Below are positions 52,227 through 62,982 of a stretch of 64,000 nt of DNA, piece by piece. The stretch comes from Blastocatellia bacterium. GTDB taxonomy: Bacteria > Acidobacteriota > Blastocatellia > HR10 > J050. The DNA lies in contig JALSQX010000053.1 of assembly GCA_026985075.1 (NCBI GenBank), positions 258,262 to 322,261 on the forward strand, written 5' to 3'. The notes under the pieces were generated by a model, which was not told the DNA's origin, did no database searches, and saw nothing but the letters and a program-made list of their open reading frames with translations. Within the stretch, counting starts at the first letter, position 1, and the number at the start of each line of letters is the position of its first letter. The position numbers were made by a program, and so were the translations under genes.

Positions 52227-53693
52227 TCACCTCGTAAAACGAACCCCATCCAGCGACCGCCGAATAAACCGTCCGCGTCCGCGCTTGCCACGGAATTGTC
52301 TTCCCTCGATCACCACTTCTCCCGCCGAGATCACCTCAGTGATCCGACCTCGAAGCGTCCTACCCGCATAAGGCGACCAATCAACTGGCATATGGAGGTG
52401 TGAGGGATCAACCATCCACTGAGCGTCTGGATCGAAAAGAACTATATCGGCATCAGCCCCAGGCGCCAATGATCCTTTTTGTGGATAGAATCCCCATATT
52501 TTAGCCAATGATGTACTTAGCAGATCGACCAACCTGGGAAAAGAGATGCGACCTGGAACAACACCTTCTGTGTAGAGAACCGGCAGTCGCAATTCAATAC
52601 CCGGCAGTCCGTGCGGGATACCCACGTAGGTCCCCCCGCCAATTTGCTTTTGGGCTAGATCCCAGGCAGTATGATCGGCCGTCACTGTCGAGATGACGCC
52701 ATCCTGGATACCACGCCAGAGCGCCTCAACATCCGCTCTGGTGCGGAGTGGTGGACTGCACACATAATTGGCTCCATCGGGTTGCCGGTACACGTCTTCT
52801 GTCAAGACCAAATAATGGGTGCAGGTTTCCGTGAAGATGGGCAAGCCCTCACTGCGGGCTTGGCGGAACTCCTCGACGCCCTCGGCAATGGTGAGATGAA
52901 ATCCGTAGTAACGGACACCAGTGAGACGGGCATAGAATAATGCTCGGCGGATCGCCTCCAGTTCGACATATCGCGGTCGCGTTTCTGGGTAGTAGGCTGC
53001 CGCCGTCTTTCCTGTTCGCTCATACTCATCACTGAGCCGCTCAGCAATGGCATTATTTTCCGTATGAACGGCGATGATGCCATTATTCTGCTGAACGATA
53101 CGCATGATCTCTAAGATGGCTCCATCGTCGATCATCAATCCTTCACGGCCAAACGCCATAAACACTTTAACCGATGGCATCCCAGAAGCGATCACGTCAG
53201 CCAGCTGTTCTAACGCTATAGGGGTTGGATCCGTCACCAACATATGAAGGGAATAGTCAACCACCGTCTGAGGATCAGCCTCGGCTCGGCGGTCTTTGAT
53301 GACCGAGAGGAGATCGCGCCCTTTCGGTTGGATGGCGAAATCGATGTATGTGGTGACTCCCCCGAAGGCTGCGGCTATTGACCCCGTGTAGAAGTCATCG
53401 CGGGTCTTCATTCCGCGAAAAGGAGTATTGAAATGGACGTGTGAGTCGATGAGGCCAGGGAGTACATATCTGTCCCGGGCGTCGATGACTTTGCGCGCCG
53501 CTGGCATAGCGGACGAATCTCCGAGAGCGACGATCTTTCCCCCTTGAATGGCAATATCCACCCGGAAGATCCCCTCCGGAACGACGGCGCGCCCCCCACG
53601 GATCACCAAATCCACGGGAGACTGAGATGATATAGCCGTCCCCAGTGTCGCGATCAAGGCCGGGGTGGTCGTTATGAGTTCGCGTCGGTTCAT
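52227..53693 (-). CDS. Hydantoinase/dihydropyrimidinase-like cyclic amidohydrolase with twin-Arg leader
   Basis: 488 residues. After [20 protein letters not shown], which looks like a short twin-arginine leader, the amidohydrolase has the metal motif GLIDSHVHFNTP, the likely carboxylated Lys in SVKVFMAF, HTENNAIAERL, ETCTHYLVLTEDVY and STVTADHTAWD with the catalytic Asp. Such enzymes open hydantoin or dihydropyrimidine rings to N-carbamoyl amino acids. Four-base overlap with hyuB. Signal function is uncertain; a cytoplasmic enzyme would need no leader. Confidence 0.9.
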   Translation of the reverse strand: MNRRELITTTPALIATLGTAISSQSPVDLVIRGGRAVVPEGIFRVDIAIQGGKIVALGDSSAMPAARKVIDARDRYVLPGLIDSHVHFNTPFRGMKTRDDFYTGSIAAAFGGVTTYIDFAIQPKGRDLLSVIKDRRAEADPQTVVDYSLHMLVTDPTPIALEQLADVIASGMPSVKVFMAFGREGLMIDDGAILEIMRIVQQNNGIIAVHTENNAIAERLSDEYERTGKTAAAYYPETRPRYVELEAIRRALFYARLTGVRYYGFHLTIAEGVEEFRQARSEGLPIFTETCTHYLVLTEDVYRQPDGANYVCSPPLRTRADVEALWRGIQDGVISTVTADHTAWDLAQKQIGGGTYVGIPHGLPGIELRLPVLYTEGVVPGRISFPRLVDLLSTSLAKIWGFYPQKGSLAPGADADIVLFDPDAQWMVDPSHLHMPVDWSPYAGRTLRGRITEVISAGEVVIEGRQFRGKRGRGRFIRRSLDGVRFTR

Positions 53694-55483
53694 CGGCGTG
53701 TGCGGAGTTCAGCCCGGAGCCTCTCCGTGGCCGGCTCATCGATTCGGAAATCTTCAGTGATCACTACTCCGTATTCATTACGGGCGATCTCCCGCGAAAT
53801 CAAGTCATCTAAGACATCATCCAGCACGCGGTGAGGATCCCGTTCTAGCGGATCACCATATCCTCCACCCACCGCGCTCACTGTTCTGAACGTATCCCCC
53901 TTCTTCGCCCGAATATCACTGATCTTGGAGGGCAGCGATTTCTCATTGGGCGTTCCTGGATTCAGAATCAAAGCACCCGGAACGCCCGGCCGCCCACCAA
54001 AGATCCCCCATGGAGGGAATTTGTGACCATCGCCTTCTACTGAGGCGCGCCCATCGCTGGTGAACATCACATCACGGATGGATCCAAACCCACCGCGCCA
54101 TTTCCCGGCTCCACAGGCGTTCTCGCGCAATTCGTAACGAAGCACACGCAATGGATAGTGCGACTCGATATCCTCGATCGGATTATTGCGCGTGTTCGCA
54201 TACAGGGTGTCCACACAATCGAGGCCATCTTTTCCGCAGCGCCCGCCATAGGCGCCCTCAGTGATGTCCATGTAAACCCAATATTTCTCATTGACCAAAC
54301 CACTATAAGCAATGACCTTTAAGTTTCCCACACCGGCGCTCACCCGCTTGGGAGCTACTTGGGCGAGTGCTCGCATCACCGTATCAGCAACGATGTTCCC
54401 TGGACAGAATCGGGCGATTGTCGGTGCCGGGAATGTGGGATTACAAATCGATCCCGAAGGCGCATAGATATGGATGGGCCGCGTCAAGCCGTGATTCTGC
54501 GGGACATAATCATGATCCTCCGTATCCAGCAAAATTGATCGAACAATGAGATACACAGCTACACAAACAGTTCCTTCAAATGGCATATTGATGGGACGAT
54601 CATCGACCTGCGGTGATGAGCCGGTGAAGTCAACGTACAAATCACTCCCTTTGATGGTCAGCGTGACTGCGATCTTGAGATCTTTTTTGGTTGGATCAGG
54701 ACTATCCAGGTATCCATCGAAGAATCCCTCGGCGTCGTACGTGCCATCAGGGAGCTTTTCGATCTCTCGCCTCAGCATGGTCTCGGAATAATTCATCAGA
54801 TATTCGCTAGAGGCGAGTACCGCCTCCATACCATATTCTTTCACCAGCTCGATGTACCGTTCGGCACCAATACGACAGGCAGCAATTTGCGCCTCCATGT
54901 CACCAATGACCATATCGGCAGCTCGAACGTTGTCGGCCAAGAAGTCCCAGAAAGGCTGATTTTTCACTCCACGATCATAGACCTTAATGGCCTTAAACTG
55001 TAGGCCCTCAGCATAGGCATCCACCGCATCTACGATCCCGCAACTTCCTGGCACATGGGCTCCAATATCCAGGTGATGAGCTGTTGTGACGGAAAACCCG
55101 ATTAACTCGTCTCGGTGGAATACGGGAACACAAAAAGCAACGTCGGGCCCGTGGGAGGCTCCATAATATGGAGAATTATGAATAATCACATCGCCGGGAT
55201 TAAACGTCTCTCCTCTCATCTCGAGAATCTTTTTGATCCCCCGCACGTAGCCGGAAATGGGGCCGAGTTGCAGTGGGGTGCTGAAAACGGATTCACAGAG
55301 TTGCTGGCAATTGACGTCAATGAGCGCCGCACCAAAATCTTCCGACTCGCGAATGATACTCGAATAGGACATGCGAGTGAGCTTGTGTCCCATTTCGATA
55401 GCAATATTTTCCAGCGCTCCCCAAATGACCTGAGCAGTGACCGGATCAATTCTGGATGAAACTCGCTCCACTGAAGAGTTCAT
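53690..55483 (-). CDS. hyuB: Hydantoinase B subunit (HyuB / N-methylhydantoinase B type)
   Basis: 597 residues with HyuB landmarks: [72 protein letters not shown] and the metal-rich region near INMPFEGT. C-terminal [15 protein letters not shown] and [12 protein letters not shown] are typical. HyuB forms a complex with HyuA for ATP-dependent opening of hydantoin-type rings. It overlaps the neighbouring hyuA and hydantoinase genes by four bases each. Confidence 0.94.
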   Translation of the reverse strand: MNSSVERVSSRIDPVTAQVIWGALENIAIEMGHKLTRMSYSSIIRESEDFGAALIDVNCQQLCESVFSTPLQLGPISGYVRGIKKILEMRGETFNPGDVIIHNSPYYGASHGPDVAFCVPVFHRDELIGFSVTTAHHLDIGAHVPGSCGIVDAVDAYAEGLQFKAIKVYDRGVKNQPFWDFLADNVRAADMVIGDMEAQIAACRIGAERYIELVKEYGMEAVLASSEYLMNYSETMLRREIEKLPDGTYDAEGFFDGYLDSPDPTKKDLKIAVTLTIKGSDLYVDFTGSSPQVDDRPINMPFEGTVCVAVYLIVRSILLDTEDHDYVPQNHGLTRPIHIYAPSGSICNPTFPAPTIARFCPGNIVADTVMRALAQVAPKRVSAGVGNLKVIAYSGLVNEKYWVYMDITEGAYGGRCGKDGLDCVDTLYANTRNNPIEDIESHYPLRVLRYELRENACGAGKWRGGFGSIRDVMFTSDGRASVEGDGHKFPPWGIFGGRPGVPGALILNPGTPNEKSLPSKISDIRAKKGDTFRTVSAVGGGYGDPLERDPHRVLDDVLDDLISREIARNEYGVVITEDFRIDEPATERLRAELRTRR

Positions 55484-57588
55484 AGTGCCCCCTCCATCTC
55501 TTCATGCCTTCTTTTCTTCATGGTGGCGATGCGAATATTCCCGAATTCATCCACCATGGCCTCCGAACCCGGCGGGAGTACAGTCGTCGAGTCTTTCTGA
55601 AATATCACGGCTGGCCCGACTATGATGGCTCCGACGGGGATGCGCGAGCGTTCGAAAAATTCGGTCCGGAATGCCTTCAATTCCCCCTCTACTCGAAAAT
55701 ACGTATCAGCGGTTTTCAGCCACGCTTCCTCCAGACGTCCACCCCGACTGTGGAACCGAGGATGAGGAAGGGAAGGCATTACTCCGATGCCGGTGACGCG
55801 GAGGTTGACCACCTCGATGGGATTCTCGGGGAAGGAATGTCCATATTCGGCATGATGGCGCTTATGGAAGTCATCCCAGATCGCCTCCAGTGTCGTTTCG
55901 TCTAATGGTCCCTGAGGGATGGAAATGCGGAGTTCGTAACCTTGCCCCAGGTATCGGAGATCAAGACTCCGTACCAGCCGGATGCGCTCATCGGGAATTC
56001 CATCCCGATGTAACTGCTGGCGCGCCGCTCGCTCCATCTCCTCGATGTCGCGCCGTAGCCTATCGATATGGATCTGGGTGGAGAGCATGAACTCTGTACG
56101 CAAGAAATCATATTTGAGATCGGTGGTGAGGAGCCCCAAGGCCGAGGTGATCCCTGGGTATAAAGGGACAACCACCTCGGGGATTTTCAAGTGGCGAGCG
56201 ACCTCAACGGCCATCATCGGACCCGCTCCTCCAAAGGCGATGAGGGTGAATTTGCGAGGATCATGCCCCTTTTGCACCGTTCGGGACCGAATAGCATTGG
56301 CCATATTGCTGGCTAGAATCGTAGTCACCCCCTCGGCGGCCTCATGGACGTTCATAGCTAATTGATCGGCTAAAGGCTCGATGACCTGAAAAGCGAACTC
56401 AGGATAAATGGTCATCGCTCCTCCGAGAAAGTGATCCTTGTCTAGGCGACCAAGAACGACGTTGGCATCCGTCACAGTAGGCTCTCTTCCGCCCTGGCCA
56501 TAACAAGCGGGACCCGGCATAGATCCAGCGCTTCGCGGCCCCACCCGGAATGCTCCTCCTGGATCTACGTAGGCGATGCTCCCGCCGCCAGCTCCAATTG
56601 TATGCACATCAATCATGGGAATCATTACCGGATAGCCAGCGATTTTCGTATCTCGCGCTGAAGCCTCGACGATACCGCGCGGCGTTATAATACCAATGTC
56701 AGCACTGGTTCCTCCCACGTCAAATGTGATCACATTCTTGCGTCCTGTCAGACGCGCGATCCAATCGCCTCCTAAAACGCCAGCCGCTGGTCCGGAGAGG
56801 AGGGTGAATACTGGTTTTTCAGACGCCGTCCGAGCGGTCGTCACCCCCCCGTTCGAGGTCATGATGTGAACCCCTGTCGAGGCGCCCGCTTCATGAAGCC
56901 GCCGCGAGAGTTCGTGAATATACGTCCTGACTTTGGGTCCAAGGAAGGCATTGAGACAGGCCGTCGTGAACCGCTCGAATTCACGGAATTGCGGTGAGAC
57001 ATCGGCTGACGTGGTGACGAAGGCCTCGGGGAATTCTTCCTCGACTAATTGTCGGACGCGATCTTCGTGTGTGGGATTGAGATAAGAGAAAAGGAAGCAC
57101 ACGGCGATGGACTCCACCCCTTCCCGCTTCAGAGCCCGAATTTGCTCCCGCGCTTCATCTTCATTCAGAGGCGTCAAAACCTCGCCAAAGGGAGGAATCA
57201 AGCGCTCAGTGACAACCTTCCGATGGCGCCGGCGGACCAGAGGTCTCGATTGCCAGGGAATATCCTGCATAATAGAATAGTTTTGAGGTCGCTGATGTCG
57301 TCCTATGTGGATGATATCCCGATATCCCTTTGTGGTAATCATCCCCGTTCGGGCCCCTTTATATTCTAAGACGGCATTAGTGGCCACGGTCGTTCCATGA
57401 AAAATATGCTCAACACGCTCCAGCGGGATTCCCTCTCGCGCGCAGAGTTCCTTCATTCCCTGAATCATTCCCACCGAGGGATCAGGCGATGTGGTCGGAA
57501 TCTTATGAATGGCGAACTGCTTCTTTTCGGTGTCAGCCAAGACGATATCAGTGAAGGTGCCACCGACGTCAGCGCCAATCAGAATCAT
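55480..57588 (-). CDS. hyuA: Hydantoinase A subunit (HyuA / N-methylhydantoinase A type)
   Basis: 702 residues: [19 protein letters not shown] (phosphate-binding), [73 protein letters not shown] and the C-terminal [14 protein letters not shown] domain. It is the nucleotide-binding half of the ATP-dependent hydantoinase, paired with hyuB through an ATGA overlap. ATG 57588 is placed six bases after AGGGGG, better than ATG 57594 or 57609. It is a distant relative of the orphan HyuA at 15934. Confidence 0.94.
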   Translation of the reverse strand: MILIGADVGGTFTDIVLADTEKKQFAIHKIPTTSPDPSVGMIQGMKELCAREGIPLERVEHIFHGTTVATNAVLEYKGARTGMITTKGYRDIIHIGRHQRPQNYSIMQDIPWQSRPLVRRRHRKVVTERLIPPFGEVLTPLNEDEAREQIRALKREGVESIAVCFLFSYLNPTHEDRVRQLVEEEFPEAFVTTSADVSPQFREFERFTTACLNAFLGPKVRTYIHELSRRLHEAGASTGVHIMTSNGGVTTARTASEKPVFTLLSGPAAGVLGGDWIARLTGRKNVITFDVGGTSADIGIITPRGIVEASARDTKIAGYPVMIPMIDVHTIGAGGGSIAYVDPGGAFRVGPRSAGSMPGPACYGQGGREPTVTDANVVLGRLDKDHFLGGAMTIYPEFAFQVIEPLADQLAMNVHEAAEGVTTILASNMANAIRSRTVQKGHDPRKFTLIAFGGAGPMMAVEVARHLKIPEVVVPLYPGITSALGLLTTDLKYDFLRTEFMLSTQIHIDRLRRDIEEMERAARQQLHRDGIPDERIRLVRSLDLRYLGQGYELRISIPQGPLDETTLEAIWDDFHKRHHAEYGHSFPENPIEVVNLRVTGIGVMPSLPHPRFHSRGGRLEEAWLKTADTYFRVEGELKAFRTEFFERSRIPVGAIIVGPAVIFQKDSTTVLPPGSEAMVDEFGNIRIATMKKRRHEEMEGAL

Positions 57589-57605
57589 ATTCATCCCCCT
57601 AGAGG

Positions 57606-58340
57606 TCAAACATTAGTAGAGACCACGGGTGAACAGACCCGCTTTTTAGGACGGGGATAGAAGTAGGCTTTTCGGCTGTGACTGAGCCCGAGCGCATGAA
57701 GGACTTCCATCATTTTAATCCCTGCCCCCACCGGGTCGATAACTGGAACGCCCACGCGCTGAGAAACGGCCTTGGCGGCCTCAGACATTCCTGCACATCC
57801 CAGAACAATGGTATCAGCCCGATCTTGGCGAATGGCTTTCTCTGACTCCAGGGAGAGCCCTTCCACCATTCGATCATGATCTTTCTCCAGATCAAGCACG
57901 GGAATGTTCACCGATCGAACTGAAGCGCACCGTCGTTCCAACCCAAGCGCAACGATTTTCTCCTCCAGCACCGGTACGGCGTCATCAAGGACAGTCACGA
58001 CCGAGAATTTTCGTCCCAGCAAACAAGCCAAATAAACGGCTGATTCAAAAATACCAACCACCGGGATATCCAAAACGTCTCGAACGGCTGCGATCGCTGG
58101 ATCACCGGCGCACAGCACCGTGACCGCATCATACCCTTCTTTTTCGGCCGGCTCCATTGCCTGAATGATGAAGAACTGGCTCACCTGTTCGTCGTACGTG
58201 TTCTCAATGGATTCGACGCCGCCTCGGACAAACTCGAGAACAACCTCCGTATCCGGGGCCTTCACCGAATCAATACTTCTGCGAAAGATTCGTTCGAGCG
58301 CCTTGACTCCATAATTGGGAATCACGGCCTTGATTTTCAT
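57606..58340 (-). CDS. hyuE: Hydantoin racemase (Asp/Glu racemase superfamily)
   Basis: 244 residues with the two catalytic Cys motifs of hydantoin racemase: [12 protein letters not shown] near residue 80 and [16 protein letters not shown] near residue 190. Further family features are [18 protein letters not shown] and [14 protein letters not shown]. It interconverts D and L 5-substituted hydantoins so one stereospecific pathway can use both. The ATG at 58340 follows GGAGG and overlaps the hyuC stop (ATGA). Confidence 0.92.
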   Translation of the reverse strand: MKIKAVIPNYGVKALERIFRRSIDSVKAPDTEVVLEFVRGGVESIENTYDEQVSQFFIIQAMEPAEKEGYDAVTVLCAGDPAIAAVRDVLDIPVVGIFESAVYLACLLGRKFSVVTVLDDAVPVLEEKIVALGLERRCASVRSVNIPVLDLEKDHDRMVEGLSLESEKAIRQDRADTIVLGCAGMSEAAKAVSQRVGVPVIDPVGAGIKMMEVLHALGLSHSRKAYFYPRPKKRVCSPVVSTNV

Positions 58341-59581
58341 GATCGCATCCTCCAAGAATCGATATTCAAAATCGTATGCAGCAAAACATTGGCACCATTA
58401 GCACAATCTTCAATAGAAGTGAACTCACGATCAGTATGGCTGATGCCACCAGCACTGGGAACAAAAATCATACCCATCGGGGCGATGCGAGCCAGCATCT
58501 GGGCATCATGTCCAGCCCCGCTTGGCATTGTGTGGGTGGAGAGATCAAGCAAAGTCGCTGCCGCTTCAATAGCTTGCATCACTGCCCGGTCTGCCTGCGC
58601 TGGCTTGAACCGCTCGCGCTCGACGAGTTCCAGTTGGACACGGGACGAGGTGGCGATCTCTGCGGCTCGCTGCCGAAGATATTCGAATGTCCGCAATATC
58701 CTTTCTTCTTCTAAGTCCCGTAATTCTAACGTCATGGACACTTCTCCAGGGATTACATTTCGGGCATTAGGGAGAACATCCAATCGGCCGATGGTTCCCA
58801 CTGTACAAAACTGATGACGTCGAATGGCTTCATCAACTGCCAAGATGAAACGAGCGGCAGCCACAAGTGCATCGCGACGGAGCGCCATCGGGGTCGTCCC
58901 AGAATGATTAGTGTCACCGAGCACGTGGACGTGGCTGTACAGGATCCCCACGATGCCTTGCACCACGCCAATGGGAGCGCCGAGACTTTCCAACACACCT
59001 CCTTGCTCCACATGTAATTCGACATAAGCGAGGATATCACCCCGACGGCGGGCGGCCTCCTCAATTCGGTCTGGGCGTCCGCCGATGGACTCAATCGCCT
59101 GACTCAAAGTTCGCCCACTGGCATCCCTCAAAAGCAGTTCTGAAGGATCGAGTTCGCCGACCATCGCTCGACTCCCAGACAGTCCAGGGAAAAGCTGCCC
59201 CTCTTCATTGGCGAAAACGACGACTTCCAAAGGATGCTTGGTGGACACGTCAGCTTCCTGGAGAGTGTGCAGGCATTCAATACTAGCCAGACATCCAAGC
59301 ACACCATCGTAGCGTCCCCCATGTGGCACCGTGTCAATATGCGAACCAAACAAGATCACAGGAGCTTCTATTTGTCCTGCACGTCGACCGAGGATATTTC
59401 CCGCTGGATCAATGGTAACGTTCAACCCGGCTTCTCGCATCATCGCCATGACCGCTGTCCGACCACGGCGATCCGCGTCCGAGAAGGCTAAGCGTGTGGT
59501 CCCCACCTGAGCTAGTTGTTCGATTCTCGCTGCCAAACGATCTACATTAATACGGAGATTCGAATGCGCATTCCATTTCAT
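58337..59581 (-). CDS. hyuC: N-carbamoyl-L-amino acid hydrolase (M20 family HyuC/allantoate amidohydrolase)
   Basis: 414 residues: ILFGSHIDTVPHGGRYDGVLG (zinc His and bridging Asp), VFANEEGQLFPGLSGSRAMVG (Glu-Glu pair), VELHVEQGGVLES, the dimerisation domain with GDTNHSGTTPMALRRDALVA, and MPSGAGHDAQMLARI. It hydrolyses N-carbamoyl amino acids to amino acid, CO2 and ammonia, the last step of hydantoin use. Relatives act on allantoate or ureidoglycolate, so the exact substrate is uncertain. TTGAGGA precedes the ATG; oar3 ends seven bases upstream. Confidence 0.93.
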   Translation of the reverse strand: MKWNAHSNLRINVDRLAARIEQLAQVGTTRLAFSDADRRGRTAVMAMMREAGLNVTIDPAGNILGRRAGQIEAPVILFGSHIDTVPHGGRYDGVLGCLASIECLHTLQEADVSTKHPLEVVVFANEEGQLFPGLSGSRAMVGELDPSELLLRDASGRTLSQAIESIGGRPDRIEEAARRRGDILAYVELHVEQGGVLESLGAPIGVVQGIVGILYSHVHVLGDTNHSGTTPMALRRDALVAAARFILAVDEAIRRHQFCTVGTIGRLDVLPNARNVIPGEVSMTLELRDLEEERILRTFEYLRQRAAEIATSSRVQLELVERERFKPAQADRAVMQAIEAAATLLDLSTHTMPSGAGHDAQMLARIAPMGMIFVPSAGGISHTDREFTSIEDCANGANVLLHTILNIDSWRMRS

Positions 59582-59588
59582 GCTATCC

Positions 59589-62500
59589 TCAAAAGATGTA
59601 CTTCAATCCGAACTGGATCTGTCGTGATGGATTCGCACCAAAAACACGACCGAAGTTAGGTGAATCGAAAACCCGGTTAGGCAGCTTGAAGTTCACGTTG
59701 TTAAACAGGTTGAAAAACTCAACGCGGAATTGCAAGCGATGAGGTTCCTTAATCCAGAAATTCTTGAGCAAGGCAAAATCCCAATTCTTGAATCCCGGTC
59801 CGATGACCGTATTACGTCCTGCGTTCCCAAAGAAGAAGGGTGGTTGGCGTTCAAAACATTCGGTTCGGAACCACTTGTCCGGCCTATGAGGAGCTCCTTT
59901 ATTCGGATCGCAAATCTGATTTGGCCGTGTGAAGGTGAACCCGGTGCCGCTTGGATCGACTTGGAAAGCAGGAGTCAGAGGTTGTCCACTTCGAAACGTG
60001 GTGACGCCAGAAATCTCCCAACCACCGATCAGATGATCCAGCGCTGTTGGAATATCGGCTAAGAAGCGTCTCCCCTTCCCAAACGGGAGTTCATAGACAT
60101 AGCTCAGCACAAACCGATGCTTGGAGTGGAAGTTGGAGAGGCCACGCTCACCCTTGTTAGGGTCGTAGCTGTTCTGAGGGGGAGCATTAACGCCGCCAGA
60201 TTCAAATCCATTGGAAGCGGTATCAATCGAGCGCGAGAAGGTGTAGCTGACGACAAACGAGAGACCTTTGGCGAAGCGCTGCTCGGCCTTCAACACCAAT
60301 GCTTCATAGTGAGAGTTGACGCCACCACCAAAGAGAATGAAATCACCCAGTTGGGGGAATGGACGTGAGGGATTGGGGTTCCCATTGCCAGCGATCTTCT
60401 GATTTCCCCTCAAAATACGATCCGTCTTGTGGCCAACTGAGCCAATATACCCAATCTCCAGAGCAAGCGTATTGGTGAGTTGATGCTGAAGGTTGAGGCT
60501 CCACTGGTACACATCACCCTGAGGGAAGTATCGTTCCGTCGTATTTCCTGCATTAGGAACAGCAATGGCTGTGAACGCATTGTCCCACGTCAACGTTGGG
60601 AGCGCCGTTGCTCCGACGAGCCCACCCACCCCGAGGTTAACAGCAGCCGACGTACCGTAGAAAGGAATATTAGCCTGCGTTTGCGCATGGGTCCCAGCCA
60701 GTGTGCGGGTAGCAAAGAACCATCCGAAGCCTCCTCTCAGAACGGTGCGTCCCCTCCCGGTGAGGTCATAGGCGAACCCGAAACGCGGCCCGAAGTTGTT
60801 CTTATCCGAATCAACCAGCGTGCGAGGCCAACCGACTTCCTTGAACGTCACAAAGGTGATCCCCTGCTCTTGAAAGCGCTCGAGTCCCGATGGAAGCTGC
60901 TCTTGATTAATGACAATATTCCCCGTCTCAAAATCGACGGCCGACCGGGGCTCTCTCGTCAGTGGTGGTCTCCAGAACTCATAGCGCAGGCCCATGTTGA
61001 GCGTCAGCCGCGGCGTGACTTTCCAATCATCGTGGATGTAGAAATTGGTGACCCAAATGAAACTATGACCCCGGGTGTTGCCACCAACAGAACCAATATT
61101 GAGAGTGGGAATGCCAAGCAGAAAATCAGCGAAGCCATTACCTGTATGATCGGGATCCTTGGGATCAGCGGTGAAACCACCGGAAAACTGCAACCATCCA
61201 CGAATGAAAAGATCGAACGTGTGATAAAACTGCTGCCGCCAGATATCAGCACCAAACTTCAAAGCGTGGTTGCCCCGCGTCCAAGCAAGATTGTCCGTCC
61301 ACTGAAAGTGATTCAAGAGAAAATCAAAGGGCGACGCAATATCCGTGTCACCGAAATCGCTGAATCCCGCCACGGAAATCGGAGGGAGTCCAAAGTCGAA
61401 AGGCTCGCGCGAGGTCCCAGGAATATTGAACATTCCATAGAAATCGATGTTGCTATTCTCCGTTCGGCGCGGCGTATTGGCCCGGTTGAATCCGAAACGA
61501 AATTCATTGACTAGGTTAGGACCAAATACGTGCGTCTCGCTGATGGCTAAGTTGCGACCAAACGAATTGAAATTAATCCCAAAGCCAGGCGGCGCGACCG
61601 GTGCCGCACTGAGAAAGTTCGGAGCGAACGGTTCAGCCGTCTTGGCGTCGGCGAAGGTGAATCGAACGAACAATGTGTCCGTGTCCGTGAGACGGTGGTC
61701 GACCCGGACCGTGAACTGATCTCGATCGATGCGCCGAGTGCCTACGCTAACAAAATTCTGCGGCCCCCCTTGTTGCACTTTGGGCAACAGTGAAGCGAGA
61801 AAAGCCGAAGCTGGATGGATACGGTCTGGGGGAATGATATTACCAGGAAATGGATCACGAATGAACTTGGTTGGATCATTGGGATCCGGTCGCGTCGTCA
61901 GTGGATCGAAAATCGGCGGCAACCCAGAGAAGTCTCCCCGGATCATCGCTTCGGTGGGAAGGGTTGAGGTCTCCGTGATGGATTGACGTATCCGTAATCC
62001 CTCGTAGTTACCGAAGAAAAACGTGCGATCCTTGACAATCGGTCCACCTATGGAGAAGCCAAACTGATTCTGCTTAAATGGTGGCACATCACTTGGATCA
62101 AAGAAGTTCCTAGCATCGAGGGCATCATTTCGGAGAAATTCAAAAGCTGTTCCATGGAACTCATTTGATCCAGCTTTGGTCGACACACTCACCTGACCGC
62201 CCGAGAGGTTTCCATATTCGGCACTGTATTGCGATCCCTTGACCTTGAATTCTTGAATGGCATCGACCGACAACGGGATATTCATATTGTTGAAGGAAAC
62301 GTCCATATTGGAGACGCCATCGATCATATAGTAATTTTGATCATCGCGCCCCCCATTGATATTTACCGTCAATCCCCCACCAGAGACCGTGAATCGCGAA
62401 GCCCCAGTCTCCTGAGCAGCTTCTACGGCCCCAGGAGCCAAAAGTGCCAGTTGAAGGAAATTCCTGGCGTTGAGCGGGAGCTCCGTGACCCGGCGTTCCT

Positions 62501-62924
62501 CTATGACCGAACCCACCTCTGAAGTCTCAACCTGTACCAATGGCGCCGCACCGGTGACCTCTACCACATCAGTGATCTCACCAACCTCAAGCGTCAGATC
62601 TACACGAACGCGCTCATCCACTTCGAGGACGACGCCGGAGGCTACTGCTTTCTTAAAACCTGGATGTTCAGCGGCCACTTCATATGTGCCAACGGGGAGA
62701 AGCGTGATAACGTAGTTTCCTGACTCATCGGTCCGCGCCTCCCGGCTTTGTCCAGTGGCGACATTACGAACGGTGACCAAGACGTCCGGGACAACGGCCC
62801 CATTAGGGTCTCTGATCGTTCCTGTAATGGACCCTCTCGCTTGGCCAAAGACGATCCCAGGCATGAGAAAAATCACTCCTAGGAGGAGTAACCCGAGATT
62901 AGAAAAGAACCGAGGTTTCTTCAT
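59589..62924 (-). CDS. Oar-type TonB-dependent receptor 3, hydantoin operon
   Basis: 1111 residues. Signal peptide (LGLLLLGVIFLMPGIVFGQA), carboxypeptidase-like domain (ITGTIRDPNGAVVPDVLVTV), plug with ELPLNARNFLQLALLAPGAVE, and a barrel ending in IQFGLKYIF. It is more distant from the two receptors at 7878 and 12046 than these are from each other. GAGGAGGG precedes the ATG, and the gene is between gntR and hyuC on the same strand, so it likely brings the operon substrate, or a larger precursor of it, across the outer membrane. Confidence 0.92.
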   Translation of the reverse strand: MKKPRFFSNLGLLLLGVIFLMPGIVFGQARGSITGTIRDPNGAVVPDVLVTVRNVATGQSREARTDESGNYVITLLPVGTYEVAAEHPGFKKAVASGVVLEVDERVRVDLTLEVGEITDVVEVTGAAPLVQVETSEVGSVIEERRVTELPLNARNFLQLALLAPGAVEAAQETGASRFTVSGGGLTVNINGGRDDQNYYMIDGVSNMDVSFNNMNIPLSVDAIQEFKVKGSQYSAEYGNLSGGQVSVSTKAGSNEFHGTAFEFLRNDALDARNFFDPSDVPPFKQNQFGFSIGGPIVKDRTFFFGNYEGLRIRQSITETSTLPTEAMIRGDFSGLPPIFDPLTTRPDPNDPTKFIRDPFPGNIIPPDRIHPASAFLASLLPKVQQGGPQNFVSVGTRRIDRDQFTVRVDHRLTDTDTLFVRFTFADAKTAEPFAPNFLSAAPVAPPGFGINFNSFGRNLAISETHVFGPNLVNEFRFGFNRANTPRRTENSNIDFYGMFNIPGTSREPFDFGLPPISVAGFSDFGDTDIASPFDFLLNHFQWTDNLAWTRGNHALKFGADIWRQQFYHTFDLFIRGWLQFSGGFTADPKDPDHTGNGFADFLLGIPTLNIGSVGGNTRGHSFIWVTNFYIHDDWKVTPRLTLNMGLRYEFWRPPLTREPRSAVDFETGNIVINQEQLPSGLERFQEQGITFVTFKEVGWPRTLVDSDKNNFGPRFGFAYDLTGRGRTVLRGGFGWFFATRTLAGTHAQTQANIPFYGTSAAVNLGVGGLVGATALPTLTWDNAFTAIAVPNAGNTTERYFPQGDVYQWSLNLQHQLTNTLALEIGYIGSVGHKTDRILRGNQKIAGNGNPNPSRPFPQLGDFILFGGGVNSHYEALVLKAEQRFAKGLSFVVSYTFSRSIDTASNGFESGGVNAPPQNSYDPNKGERGLSNFHSKHRFVLSYVYELPFGKGRRFLADIPTALDHLIGGWEISGVTTFRSGQPLTPAFQVDPSGTGFTFTRPNQICDPNKGAPHRPDKWFRTECFERQPPFFFGNAGRNTVIGPGFKNWDFALLKNFWIKEPHRLQFRVEFFNLFNNVNFKLPNRVFDSPNFGRVFGANPSRQIQFGLKYIF

Positions 62925-62982
62925 GGCACCCTCCTCTAAGAAGCTCCCAGTGGGAGATTAGATGAGGAACGATTAGCCTATG

